A stretch of DNA of 50,241 bases. It comes from an uncultured Desulfuromonadales bacterium (GTDB lineage Bacteria > Desulfobacterota > Desulfuromonadia > Desulfuromonadales > Geopsychrobacteraceae). Where the stretch lies: assembly GCA_945787295.1 (NCBI GenBank), contig CALZHQ010000026.1, positions 1 through 50,241 on the forward strand, read 5' to 3'. Shown here piece by piece: positions 8,280 through 18,934 of this stretch. The first letter of the stretch is position 1. The number at the start of each line of letters is the position of its first letter. Position numbers and translations under genes: made by a program. The notes below the pieces were generated by a model, which was not told the DNA's origin, made no database searches, and saw only the letters and a list, made by a program, of their open reading frames with translations.

Positions 8280-9269
8280 TTATCCTGAAACGGGGCCGGC
8301 TTTCAGGTGCGAAGGTATCACTTCCCCCTGTGGGCTGACATAGCGAACCTCACAGTTCAGTTCAAAGCCGATACGTTGATATACCGTCTTGCGGACATGA
8401 CTAATCAGGCTCAGCACATCGGCCGAACTCGCCCCGCCCAAGTTGACGATAAAATTCGCATGCTGACGTGAGACTTCCGCCTGACCGATGCGGGTTCCCT
8501 TGAGGCCGGCATCTTCGATGATTTTCCCAGGAGGTCCGACGCTGGCATGCATTTCGGCGCTGCTTAAAAACACCGAGCCGCAATTCGCTTGCTTGCGGGG
8601 AAACTTCTGCCGCCGGGTGCGTAGATCGGAGATCATGTCCTGCCGCACTGTGCTGCGCTCACCTGCCGGGCATTCAAGTTCGGCCTCAACGATCACGCAA
8701 CCGGTTCCCTGCAAAGCACTGTGTCGATAGCTAAAAGCACAATCCGTCTGAGTTAAATTCTGAATTTTCCCCTCAGCATCAACAATCGTCACCCGCACGA
8801 CATTCTCGCCGATCCCTTTGCGCTGACTGCCACCGTTCATCATCACCAGTCCACCGACGGTACCGGGGATACCGATGGTGTGTTCCAGTCCAGTCAAACC
8901 GGCCCGCATCGACAAGCGGGCCAGTTGCGGCACCCAGGCACCCCCGCCGGCAACAATCCGCTGACCATTGATGCGAATATCGGCCATCTGCTCGCCGATT
9001 TTCAAAACAACCCCGCGCACGCCAAGATCATCAAACAACAGGTTGGTCCCCTGGCCGATGACAACCAGCGGCACAGCATGGACTCGGACAAACTGGAACA
9101 GGGCAACAACCTGGTCTGCGGTTGCCGGTTCTACCAGCAGATCCGCCGGACCGCCAATTTGCCAACTGTTGTGGTTTGCAAGCTGCTGATCGATCTGGAC
9201 CCGACCGACATCGCTTTGAACAAGCTGCTCTGCTAAATATGAGTAACTGCCGGTGGTCTGTTGTATCAT
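8280..9269 (-). CDS. murB: UDP-N-acetylenolpyruvoylglucosamine reductase
   Basis: MurB reduces UDP-GlcNAc-enolpyruvate to UDP-MurNAc with FAD and NADPH in peptidoglycan precursor synthesis. The 329-residue protein has the FAD-binding segment VIGQGTNLLF, GLEHTIGIPGTVGGLVMMNGG, SYRHSAL with the substrate tyrosine, and the catalytic serine in CGSVF. The conserved C-terminal glutamate is probably in LNCEVRYV. The length and CGSVF context resemble the shorter type II MurB rather than the E. coli form. ATG at 9269 was chosen; a longer open frame upstream lacks MurB similarity. Unlike many bacteria, no other mur or ftsZ genes are beside it. Confidence 0.93.
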   Translation of the reverse strand: MIQQTTGSYSYLAEQLVQSDVGRVQIDQQLANHNSWQIGGPADLLVEPATADQVVALFQFVRVHAVPLVVIGQGTNLLFDDLGVRGVVLKIGEQMADIRINGQRIVAGGGAWVPQLARLSMRAGLTGLEHTIGIPGTVGGLVMMNGGSQRKGIGENVVRVTIVDAEGKIQNLTQTDCAFSYRHSALQGTGCVIVEAELECPAGERSTVRQDMISDLRTRRQKFPRKQANCGSVFLSSAEMHASVGPPGKIIEDAGLKGTRIGQAEVSRQHANFIVNLGGASSADVLSLISHVRKTVYQRIGFELNCEVRYVSPQGEVIPSHLKAGPVSG

Positions 9270-9438
9270 TTCTGTTGTTTCTCTCGTCGGTAAACAATCT
9301 GCTAACGAAGACTGCACAATAGCACTTAAGTGATCAAGAAAAAAGATCCGCACTATCCTCATTAAAAGCTTGAAGCTTTCTTTCCCCTGTAGTAGATGGT
9401 GGGGTGAAAGTTATCAACCAAATGAAAAGGAAATCAAC

Positions 9439-9978
9439 ATGCGCTATCAACCTTCTCTGCAAACACCACGCTTACGGCTTCGCCCCTTTGTTGCCGATGA
9501 TGCAGCAACCGTTTCGAAGCTGGCGGGAACCGAAGCGATGGCCTCGGTCACGACCAGCATCCCCCACCCCTACTCCCTGACTGCAGCAAAAACCTGGATC
9601 GCCAGCCTGCCACACCTTTACCGTTCGGACTCGGCAGTCCATTTTGCGCTCTGCGTAATCGAAACGAAAGAACTGATCGGTTGCATCGCCGTGAAGAACA
9701 TTGACAAGCAGAACGGCCACGCAGAACTCGAACTCTGGATTGGTGAACCGTGGCAACGACAGGGCTTTGCCACCGAGGCGGCCAGTGAGGTGATAGCTTT
9801 CGGCTTCCAACAACTCAAACTGAACCGTATTTATAGCTACCACTTGGCTGAAGAACCGAAGTCTGCTGGATTGCTGAACAAACTCAATATGAGACAAGAA
9901 GGCATACTGCGCCAGTCTATCTATAAATGTTCAAAATACCAGGACCTCGCACTCTCGGCCATCCTGAGAGACGATTGA
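9439..9978 (+). CDS. GNAT family N-acetyltransferase (RimJ/RimL-like)
   Basis: A 179-residue GNAT acetyltransferase that would use acetyl-CoA. The opening TPRLRLRPFVADDA is typical of the RimJ/RimL/PaiA subgroup, LELWIGEPWQRQGFATEA contains the acetyl-CoA pyrophosphate loop (QRQGFA), and LNRIYSYHLAEEPKSAGLLNKLNMRQEG is the usual final strand-helix segment (quoted in parts: LNRIYSYHL, KSAGLLNKLNM). ATG at 9439 has AAAAGGA at a good distance. The acceptor cannot be predicted. It ends directly against the stop of the convergent Pmp3-like gene. Confidence 0.85.
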   Translation: MRYQPSLQTPRLRLRPFVADDAATVSKLAGTEAMASVTTSIPHPYSLTAAKTWIASLPHLYRSDSAVHFALCVIETKELIGCIAVKNIDKQNGHAELELWIGEPWQRQGFATEAASEVIAFGFQQLKLNRIYSYHLAEEPKSAGLLNKLNMRQEGILRQSIYKCSKYQDLALSAILRDD

Positions 9979-10146
9979 TCAGCCTCTTTTATCGGCGGCG
10001 ACCAGCCAGACAGCATGAACCATTCCGGGAATTCCACCGAGCAGAGTCAGGATGATATTGATGACAAAATGCTTGGTCAGGCCGACTTGCAGGAATGCAC
10101 CGACCGGAGGAAGAAAGATGGCGAAAACCAAATTCAAAATACTCAT
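9979..10146 (-). CDS. Small Pmp3/YqaE-type membrane protein
   Basis: A 55-residue gene read directly from the minus strand. The product has two hydrophobic segments, about residues 4-20 and 29-49. Between and within them are the family hallmarks FLPPVGAFLQVGL and ILTLLGGIPGMVHAVW, which match the Pmp3/UPF0057 (YqaE) family. These small proteins sit in the plasma membrane and are linked to salt and cold stress and membrane potential in yeast and plants; the bacterial role is poorly defined. ATG at 10144-10146 has GGGG six bases upstream. The stop codon abuts the stop of the convergent GNAT gene. Confidence 0.85.
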   Translation of the reverse strand: MSILNLVFAIFLPPVGAFLQVGLTKHFVINIILTLLGGIPGMVHAVWLVAADKRG

Positions 10147-10202
10147 ATATGACCCCTTTGTTTGTCTCAGTCATTAGAGCAGATAATCCTGATTTGGCAA
10201 GT

Positions 10203-11924
10203 TCAGCCGGCAGAATGAAAATCGAGGATTTGCAGCTGCACAGAATCTTGTCCGCGCCAACTGTTGATCCCCGGTCGAAACAGCACGTCGACTTCACCGG
10301 CCAGTTCCTCAAATCGCTCAGCCATGCCAAAAGCGATGCAACCTAAACGGTTGCCGTTTTGTTCAACCTCAAACTTGAGGTGTTTCTCACTTAATATCCG
10401 CGGCGAAACAATCCGGCACCGCGTGCTGAAAAAAGCCGGCTGGGGATTACCAGCGCCGAAAGGATTGAGACTTTCCAGCTCCTGAATCTGTGACATGCTC
10501 AGATCAGACAGATGGCACTCTCCGTCGTGAGAGATTGAAGGGGCCAGATCTGCCTCCGTCAAATTCTGGCGGGCGGTCTGTTCAAAAAGGGCTTTGAACT
10601 CGTCCAGTTTTTCAACCGTGATCGATAGCCCGGCCGCCATCGCATGGCCACCAAAAGCCGATAAAGGTTCGGCACATTGCTGCAGGGCCTGATAGAGGTG
10701 AAAATTGCTGATTGAACGGCAGGAGCCCTTCCCCTGTCCATTTTCTAGAGCGATCATAACCGTCGGCCGGTGGTAGCGCTCGACAAGTCGACTGGCAACG
10801 ATGCCAATGACCCCTGAATGCCACCGTTCATCCGCCAGGACGATACTGTAGTTATCTGTGACGCCCTGTTCATCAAGCGTGGCAACAGCCTGCTCCAAGG
10901 TCTTTTGCTCGATCTGCTGGCGGTCCCGATTAAAACCATCGAGCAGTTCCGCCAACGCCTTTAACTCCTGCAGATCATCACTGAGCAGCAGCTTCACCCC
11001 GAGGGCCGCATCTTCGAGACGACCAGCTGCATTCAACCGCGGGGCCAGGCGAAATCCGACGACGCCGCAACTAACCTGCTTAACCTCTGCCACCTTCTTT
11101 AGCGCGGCGATGCCAGGTCGTGCGCCCTGCTCAATCATTTGCAACCCGGCACGCACCAGGATCCGATTGACACCACCCAGCGGAACGATATCGGCAATGG
11201 TTCCAAGTGCAACCAGATCAAGACCCTGGCGCAGATCCGGCTCAGGATGGTGTGAGAAATATCCATTCTCCCGCAAGCGACGCCGCAAGCCGGCGAGAAG
11301 AAAAAAAGCCACTCCGACTCCGGACAGTTCTCGCCAGGGGAATCTGTTGCCGGGAAGATGCGGGTTGACCAGTGCCAGGCAGACCGGTAATTCCTCGGGT
11401 GGTTGATGGTGGTCGGTAATAATCAGATCGAGTCCCAATTCGGAGACCAGATCAGCTTCGGCATGTGCGGAAACCCCGCAATCGACCGAAATTATCAGGT
11501 CGCAGCCGTTGTCTCGCGCGTGACGGATGGCGTCAGCAGATAAGCCGTAGCCATCTTTTAAGCGCAATGGGATGTGGTATTCAACCAGTCCTCCCAGGTT
11601 GCGCAACGTCTCGACCAACAGGGTACAACCGGTGATACCATCGACATCGTAATCACCGTGCACAGCAATTTTTTCACCGCGGGTTAAGGCCTGCTCGATG
11701 CGGCTGCAAGCGATCGCCATATCCGGCAACAGGTCGGGATCAGGCAAGGCAGCGAGACGGGCATGAAGAAAATCCTGCCCCTGTTCGGCCGTCCCGATTC
11801 CCCTCAGCAATAACGCACGCGCAGTCAACGGCTGGGCACCAAGCTCACGAGCCAGATGGGCAATTTCCGCAGCACTCGGTTCTGCAGCTCTCAGTTTCCA
11901 GGTGCGAATTGTTACCGGTTCCAT
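10203..11924 (-). CDS. recJ: Single-stranded-DNA-specific exonuclease RecJ
   Basis: RecJ degrades single-stranded DNA 5' to 3' in recombination and mismatch repair. The 573-residue length is typical. Metal-binding motifs of the DHH family are visible: HGDYDVDGITGC near residue 89, SVDCGV near 146, the DHH motif in ITDHHQPPEE near 168, and the DHHA1 signature FGGHAMAAGLSI near 425. A C-terminal OB-like region follows, ending LQILDFHSAG. ATG at 11924 has GGGGA upstream, and the start overlaps the end of the beta-helix lipoprotein gene by 13 bases, so the two are probably cotranscribed. Confidence 0.95.
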   Translation of the reverse strand: MEPVTIRTWKLRAAEPSAAEIAHLARELGAQPLTARALLLRGIGTAEQGQDFLHARLAALPDPDLLPDMAIACSRIEQALTRGEKIAVHGDYDVDGITGCTLLVETLRNLGGLVEYHIPLRLKDGYGLSADAIRHARDNGCDLIISVDCGVSAHAEADLVSELGLDLIITDHHQPPEELPVCLALVNPHLPGNRFPWRELSGVGVAFFLLAGLRRRLRENGYFSHHPEPDLRQGLDLVALGTIADIVPLGGVNRILVRAGLQMIEQGARPGIAALKKVAEVKQVSCGVVGFRLAPRLNAAGRLEDAALGVKLLLSDDLQELKALAELLDGFNRDRQQIEQKTLEQAVATLDEQGVTDNYSIVLADERWHSGVIGIVASRLVERYHRPTVMIALENGQGKGSCRSISNFHLYQALQQCAEPLSAFGGHAMAAGLSITVEKLDEFKALFEQTARQNLTEADLAPSISHDGECHLSDLSMSQIQELESLNPFGAGNPQPAFFSTRCRIVSPRILSEKHLKFEVEQNGNRLGCIAFGMAERFEELAGEVDVLFRPGINSWRGQDSVQLQILDFHSAG

Positions 11925-12784
11925 CGAATCCCCGCATCCGGATCTGGGGCATCACGCATCGGCAGAAAGTCTACGATGCCCAGCCATTCATCTATCCGCC
12001 CGTCATACAACCGGGAAGACAAGGTATCTGCTGTCTCTTCTCCCCAATAATTGTTCCGTAATACAACAGTATCTGGAACCGCTTCCCCCAAACTGACCTG
12101 GTAAGGTGAATTGTTGAGAAAACTGTTGTTCTCGATAGTGTAGTCGCGGGGATCGGAGGTAATAAACAACCCCTTGCCGTTATTGCGAATTTCATTTTTG
12201 CAGATCACCGGCGAACCGAAATGAAAACGGATGGCCGCACCATTATCATGCAGCAGGTTTTTTTCAATCAGAATATTGGTCGTATTGAAGCGAATTCCGA
12301 CAAGGTTTTCAGCAAATAGAGAGTTCTCGACGACCACCCAGGACTCCCGCGCATGGATGGCACTGTCAGCCTGGCGGAAAATACAGTGATCGAAAATCGC
12401 CCGTTTCGACTGTTCGATATTCACCCCGCCCCAGCTGCCCGGTTCCCCAGCAGGATCGACATACTGAAATTGGATCGGCGCGTCAGGACTCCCCTTGGCA
12501 AGGATCTGACCACGGACGATTAATTCACTGCCAGGAAAATAGGGATGTTCGGAAAGGATATCCTGACTCGGGTCGAGCGGCAGGAAAACAACCTTGGTTC
12601 CCGGCGCGATGGTCAAGACAACATCCTCCGCAAGGATGACATTCCCCTGCAGATGCACCTCTCCCTGCCAAGTTAATTGTCCGTGCAACTCCCCCTGCAA
12701 TACGGGTTGCGGAAGGCACGCAGACAGCAATGCAAGGAAAAGTAAAACGAGAAAACGAACCAACAACAATAATAACTTAGACAT
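11912..12784 (-). CDS. Beta-helix repeat lipoprotein
   Basis: A 290-residue predicted lipoprotein. A hydrophobic signal of about 20 residues ends in the lipobox LLSAC, with C23 as the lipidated residue. From about residue 100 the sequence shows repeated asparagine/isoleucine-rich rungs (VVVENSLFAENLVGIRF, ILIEKNLLHDNGAAIRF, VICKNEIRNNGKGLFI, YTIENNSFLNN). These are typical of right-handed parallel beta-helix proteins such as NosD or pectate-lyase-like folds. A likely site of action is the periplasm or outer membrane; no enzymatic motif is evident. I see no ribosome-binding sequence, and the gene begins only a few bases after a strong terminator. It overlaps recJ. Confidence 0.8.
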   Translation of the reverse strand: MSKLLLLLVRFLVLLFLALLSACLPQPVLQGELHGQLTWQGEVHLQGNVILAEDVVLTIAPGTKVVFLPLDPSQDILSEHPYFPGSELIVRGQILAKGSPDAPIQFQYVDPAGEPGSWGGVNIEQSKRAIFDHCIFRQADSAIHARESWVVVENSLFAENLVGIRFNTTNILIEKNLLHDNGAAIRFHFGSPVICKNEIRNNGKGLFITSDPRDYTIENNSFLNNSPYQVSLGEAVPDTVVLRNNYWGEETADTLSSRLYDGRIDEWLGIVDFLPMRDAPDPDAGIRWNR

Positions 12785-12787
12785 AGA

Positions 12788-12820
12788 ATAAAAACAGGCC
12801 GGAGCGGACCCCGGCCTGTT
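12788..12820 (-). terminator. Intrinsic terminator after the TPR gene
   Basis: A perfect 10-bp inverted repeat (12793-12802 with 12811-12820, arms AACAGGCCGG and CCGGCCTGTT) has an 8-base loop and is followed on the minus strand by a T-rich tail. It ends the queA-to-TPR transcription unit ten bases after the TPR stop codon and just before the lipoprotein start. Confidence 0.85.
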
Positions 12821-12829
12821 CGGAGAATA

Positions 12830-13402
12830 TTATTGTGGCTGTGGTGCGGAGGAATTCTGTTTGAGAAATTCCAGCTCGGAACGGACCTGAGCGGCTCCGG
12901 CTCCACCTGGATTGATCGACAGAAACTTTTCCCAGGTTTCTATCGCCTTGGGGAAATCCTGCAAATCATAACGATAGACGATCCCCAGGTTATAAAGGCT
13001 TTGCTGATGATTCGGGTTTATCCGGTACGCTTCTTCAAAGTTATTGATCGCCTTATCAAACCAACCCAGCCGACGATACATGACGCCTTGATCCGTCAGC
13101 ACGTTGGAATCGTTACGATTCAGCTCCAAAGCCTTGTCATAGGCCTCAATCGCCTTCATCAACTGATCAGAATCGAAGTAATTATGTCCCAGCTGCACCC
13201 AGGCGTTACGGTTCGCCGGCTCCTTGGCGACAATTCCCTCCAGCATGCTGATCTGCTGCTGATAATTGACCGCCGGTGCAGACGCAGGTGCGCTACCACC
13301 AGCCGTTTGCGTAGACTTTTTTTGCATGTTGGTGAAGATGACGGCAATCAGGCCGCCGACAATCAAGGAAATTACGACGAGTAATATCGTCTCTTTTTTC
13401 AT
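12830..13402 (-). CDS. Membrane-anchored tetratricopeptide repeat protein
   Basis: A 190-residue protein with one N-terminal transmembrane segment (about residues 6-24), a short Ser/Ala/Gly-rich linker, then about three TPR units between residues 50 and 175 (NAWVQLGHNYFDSDQLMKAI, NVLTDQGVMYRRLGWFDKAI, QSLYNLGIVYRYDLQDFPKA). It resembles the NrfG/CcmH type of anchored TPR protein and probably mediates protein contacts at the cell envelope. ATG at 13402 has GGAGGA seven bases upstream. It follows secF by 26 bases, so it is probably in the secDF-yajC operon, and a terminator follows it. A specific partner cannot be named. Confidence 0.85.
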   Translation of the reverse strand: MKKETILLVVISLIVGGLIAVIFTNMQKKSTQTAGGSAPASAPAVNYQQQISMLEGIVAKEPANRNAWVQLGHNYFDSDQLMKAIEAYDKALELNRNDSNVLTDQGVMYRRLGWFDKAINNFEEAYRINPNHQQSLYNLGIVYRYDLQDFPKAIETWEKFLSINPGGAGAAQVRSELEFLKQNSSAPQPQ

Positions 13403-13428
13403 TTTGAATCCTCCACGCTCTGCATTTA

Positions 13429-14337
13429 TTATTTAGCGGAAGCCTTTTTGCGCTCTTCCCAGAAGATCAGTACCGGGCTGGCGACAAAAATTGACGAGTA
13501 GGTACCGATCAACACACCTACCAGCATAGCAAATGCAAAGTTATGAATCACCCCACCACCGAGAATAAACAGGGCCAACACCACCAGCAGTGTGGTTCCG
13601 GAAGTCAACAAGGTTCGTGACAGAGTCTCGTTAACACTGCGATTGACGATAAAGGAGAACGATTCCTTGTTATGTTTACCGAGGTTCTCACGAATCCGGT
13701 CATAAACAATGATCGTATCGTTCAAGGAGTAACCGATAATCGCCAAAAAGGCGGCGATAATCGGCAGATCGATCTCCCTGCCGAAGACGCTGAAAACCCC
13801 CAGAGTGATCAACACATCGTGACACAGGGCGATAATCGCCCCGACCGCGAAGCGGAATTCGAAACGCCAGGAGATATAGACCAGAATGCCGAGCATGGCA
13901 TAAAGAATAGCCTGCAGACCTTTACTGCGCAGGTCTTTACCAACCTGCGGGCCAACCATCTCGACCCGGCGGATATCGACCGAACCTTCTTGATAAGTAG
14001 CTTCCAGGGCGGCCCGAATCTGACCCGATAGACCCTGCAGTTCCCCTGATGTATTCTCCACCCGAATCAGGAACTCATTCTGGTTATCTCCGAACGACTG
14101 AACGACCAGGCTGCCGAGTTCCAGACCGGACAAAGCCTGCTTAATCGCCACGGGTTCAGTATCATCGTTGAATTGAACCTGGACTAAAGTCCCACCGGCG
14201 AAGTCGATCCCGTAATCGGGTCCTCCTTTGACTGCCAGTGAGGCAAGACCGACAAGGATCAGAACCGCTGATATAATCAGCGCCAGTTTACGCTTGCCAA
14301 CAAAATCGATATTGGTATCCGGCTTGATCAGCTGCAT
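13429..14337 (-). CDS. secF: Protein translocase subunit SecF
   Basis: SecF pairs with SecD in the inner membrane and uses the proton-motive force to complete export through SecYEG. The 302-residue protein has the N-terminal transmembrane helix, the periplasmic GIDFAGGTLVQVQF motif, and a C-terminal block of five helices with LAIIGYSLNDTIIVYDRIRE, the conserved TM4 region of RND-type SecF, and SRTLLTSGTTLLVVLALFI. ATG at 14337 lies 14 bases after the secD stop. It is followed by the TPR gene. Confidence 0.97.
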   Translation of the reverse strand: MQLIKPDTNIDFVGKRKLALIISAVLILVGLASLAVKGGPDYGIDFAGGTLVQVQFNDDTEPVAIKQALSGLELGSLVVQSFGDNQNEFLIRVENTSGELQGLSGQIRAALEATYQEGSVDIRRVEMVGPQVGKDLRSKGLQAILYAMLGILVYISWRFEFRFAVGAIIALCHDVLITLGVFSVFGREIDLPIIAAFLAIIGYSLNDTIIVYDRIRENLGKHNKESFSFIVNRSVNETLSRTLLTSGTTLLVVLALFILGGGVIHNFAFAMLVGVLIGTYSSIFVASPVLIFWEERKKASAK

Positions 14338-14351
14338 GCCGTTCAGCCTCC

Positions 14352-15950
14352 TTATATACTCAGCCGCTTAACGTCGCGGCCCTGCAGGAAAAAGTCGAAA
14401 ACAACCCGCGAGACAAAGATCGCGGTAAACAGCGAGGCGATGATACCGATCGACAGGGTCACGGCAAAACCGCGCACCGGTCCGGTTCCGAACTGGAACA
14501 ACACCAGTGCCGCCAGCAGGGTGGTCAGGTTTGCATCGATAATGGTCAAAAAGGCCTTGCCATAGCCCGATTCCAGAGCCAGCTTCGGCGCTTTACCGAG
14601 CCGCAGCTCTTCACGGATCCGTTCAAAGATCAACACGTTGGCATCGACCGCCATACCGACGGTCAGCACGATACCGGCCAGGCCCGGAAGGGTCAGGGTG
14701 GCACCGAACATCGACAGCATCGCTGAAATAAAGAACAGGTTAAGCACCAGCGCGGTCACTGCGACGACTCCGGAAAGTTGGTAGTAGACAGCCATAGCAA
14801 TGACCACCAGAATACCACCCACCAGAATCGACTTGATCCCCTTGTCGATCGAGTCCTGACCAAGGGACGGTCCAACGGTCCGGTTTTCGAGGATTTTAAC
14901 CGGCGCTGGTAGAGAACCGGCGCGCAGCACGATCGCCAGATCGGTTGCTTCCTGCGAAGAAAAGGACCCGGAAATCTGGGCGCTGCCGCCCGCGATCCGT
15001 TCACGAATCACCGGAGCCGAATAAATGGTGTCATCAAGCACGATCGCCATCCGCTTACCGACATTGGCAGCGGTAATCTGATCGAAACGTTTCGCACCGA
15101 CCGCATTGAAATCGATCGCCACATAAGGTTCGTTAAAACGGGTATCGATCCGCACGTTGGCATCGGAGAGCAGGTCACCGGTCAAAACTGTTTTATCGAT
15201 GACCACCAGTGGGGTTTCAGTGACCGCACCGGTCGAGCGATTAGTGTTACGCTCATACAGTAACTGGGTTCCTTCCTTCAGATTGCCGGCAATGGCATCC
15301 TGCACGTTGGCATCCTCAGCCACCATTTTAAATTCGAGGCGCGCGGTCTTACCGAGCAGGGAGATAGCCCGGTCAGGATCCTTGACCCCCGGCAACTGAA
15401 TGAGAATACGGTTACCGCTCTGACGCTGCAGGGTCGGCTCACTCACGCCGAACTGGTCAACCCGGTTGCGCATCGTTTCGAGAGCCTGACGAACTGCGTA
15501 ATCCTTGATGCTGGCAATCTCGTTATCACCCAAGCGGAAGTGCTTCTCGATGTAGCCGCCGACACCGCTGAAAGTCTCTGCTTCCAGGGAGGGGAAATTT
15601 TCGGTCATCAGGGTATCGACCTTGGTGCCTTCTTCTTCATCATAAACAAGAATCACCAGACGATCACCCTGCCGTCGCTCAATCCGCTTAAAGATAATAT
15701 CTTTTTCACGCAGTTGAGTTTCGGTCTGATCGATAACGGTATCGATCCGGCTTTCTACCGCCTTATCGACATCAACCCCAAGCACCAGATGCATACCACC
15801 CTGCAGGTCGAGGCCGAGATGAATCGGGTCAAAAGTATCGAGCCACCACTGCGGAAGGCTATCCCGCATCAGGGTCGGAGCCATGGCGAAGAGTGACAGG
15901 AGCAAGCAGAACAGAACCACTGCACCCCTGTATTTTAGACTATTGGACAT
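14352..15950 (-). CDS. secD: Protein translocase subunit SecD
   Basis: SecD is the larger partner of SecF. The 532-residue protein has an N-terminal helix, then GLDLQGGMHLVLGVD, the large periplasmic P1 domain (ending around LQRQSGNRILIQLPGV and DANVRIDTRFNEPYVAI), and a C-terminal five-helix domain with TVGMAVDANVLIFERIREEL, which holds the conserved aspartate of the proton path. ATG at 15950 is used. The yajC stop lies about 80 bases upstream, and the order yajC-secD-secF is the usual bacterial one. Confidence 0.97.
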   Translation of the reverse strand: MSNSLKYRGAVVLFCLLLSLFAMAPTLMRDSLPQWWLDTFDPIHLGLDLQGGMHLVLGVDVDKAVESRIDTVIDQTETQLREKDIIFKRIERRQGDRLVILVYDEEEGTKVDTLMTENFPSLEAETFSGVGGYIEKHFRLGDNEIASIKDYAVRQALETMRNRVDQFGVSEPTLQRQSGNRILIQLPGVKDPDRAISLLGKTARLEFKMVAEDANVQDAIAGNLKEGTQLLYERNTNRSTGAVTETPLVVIDKTVLTGDLLSDANVRIDTRFNEPYVAIDFNAVGAKRFDQITAANVGKRMAIVLDDTIYSAPVIRERIAGGSAQISGSFSSQEATDLAIVLRAGSLPAPVKILENRTVGPSLGQDSIDKGIKSILVGGILVVIAMAVYYQLSGVVAVTALVLNLFFISAMLSMFGATLTLPGLAGIVLTVGMAVDANVLIFERIREELRLGKAPKLALESGYGKAFLTIIDANLTTLLAALVLFQFGTGPVRGFAVTLSIGIIASLFTAIFVSRVVFDFFLQGRDVKRLSI

Positions 15951-16032
15951 CTGAGTCGTATCTCCCTTTAGATATCACCAGACAAGTGGTTGGTCAAAAG
16001 ACCATCGGTTTGTCGTCCGATCGGGCAAAAGG

Positions 16033-16341
16033 CTATTGCTTGATCTCGGTAATGGACGAACGGTTCATTTTCATTTTAACGCCGGTCGCAACTTCAACAA
16101 CGACAGCTGTGTCCTCGACAGAGGCAATTTTACCGTGGATGCCGCCGGCAGTAACAACCTGGTCACCAGCTTTAAGATTGTTTACCAATTCCTTGTGTTG
16201 CTTGGCCCGCTTCTGCTGCGGACGGATCAGCAGGAAGTAAAAAATTGCGAACATCGCCACCAGCATAATAATTCCTTCGTAGCCCTGCTGGCCTCCACCG
16301 GCTGCTGCGTTTCCCGCCATTGCAAATGCTTCTGTTGCCAT
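16033..16341 (-). CDS. yajC: Preprotein translocase accessory subunit YajC
   Basis: YajC is a small membrane protein that associates with SecDF. The 102-residue product has one transmembrane helix (IIMLVAMFAIFYFLLIRPQ, about residues 23-42), the family motif RPQQKRAKQHKELVNNLKAG and a C-terminal GDQVVTAGGIHGKIASV segment. ATG at 16341 has GGGAGGA upstream and gives the usual length; an earlier in-frame start would add 17 unlikely residues. It lies between tgt and secD. Confidence 0.95.
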   Translation of the reverse strand: MATEAFAMAGNAAAGGGQQGYEGIIMLVAMFAIFYFLLIRPQQKRAKQHKELVNNLKAGDQVVTAGGIHGKIASVEDTAVVVEVATGVKMKMNRSSITEIKQ

Positions 16342-16403
16342 AAACTGAGTTCCTCCCTTTGCGTGTTCAGTGCCAATAAAGGCGACTGGCAAAATTAAAA
16401 TGA

Positions 16404-18574
<2,171 letters not shown>

Positions 18575-18934
18575 CAAAGCTGTCCAAATGATTAAAACCA
18601 GCGACCTAGAAAATCATATACAAATTGCAAAGTCAATCGCTTTTGCCCTTTGCTGTCCGTGGAACGGCTCCACATTAAAACTGGTGATTTTCTTCACAAA
18701 AATAACGTATCATTCAAGACCGTATGGCCCACAGCTTGCAAATCAATTTCGATAACAAAAACAGATATCTTCAAATGATAAATGGAAAACCCCCGAGAAT
18801 ATACGCTAATGGGATCCTAAAACCTTTCTCCGGCAACATGCTGTGCTTAACCGTTTTATATCCGAGCTTAGCTGACGCTATTTAACATCATCGATCCGCG
18901 ATTAGGCACTAACAAACGGACTGATAGAGGTTCA
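18575..18934. other. 360-base divergent intergenic region
   Basis: This gap separates queA (minus) from the HD-GYP gene (plus). It contains a sigma-54-like element at 18725-18740, a small perfect hairpin (GTGGA-ACGGC-TCCAC around 18659-18673) and an A/T-rich stretch from 18741 to the HD-GYP start. I found no convincing ORF and no recognisable riboswitch, including no GEMM-type cyclic-di-GMP aptamer. Confidence 0.6.
18725..18740 (+). promoter_or_regulatory. Sigma-54 (-24/-12) type promoter for the HD-GYP/GGDEF operon
   Basis: The element TGGCCCACAGCTTGCA has TGGC, seven bases, then TTGCA, which gives the invariant GG-10-GC spacing of RpoN promoters. It points at the HD-GYP gene and would start transcription near 18751, leaving an untranslated leader of about 185 bases. 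No activator site was identified. Confidence 0.55.

Noticed and set aside
18600..18640. TTGACT followed by TATGAT as a queA promoter on the minus strand
   Set aside because: The spacing between the two hexamers is only 12 bases.
18750..18934. Possible cyclic-di-GMP riboswitch in the leader of the HD-GYP operon
   Set aside because: No GEMM-type core sequence or paired helices could be found.
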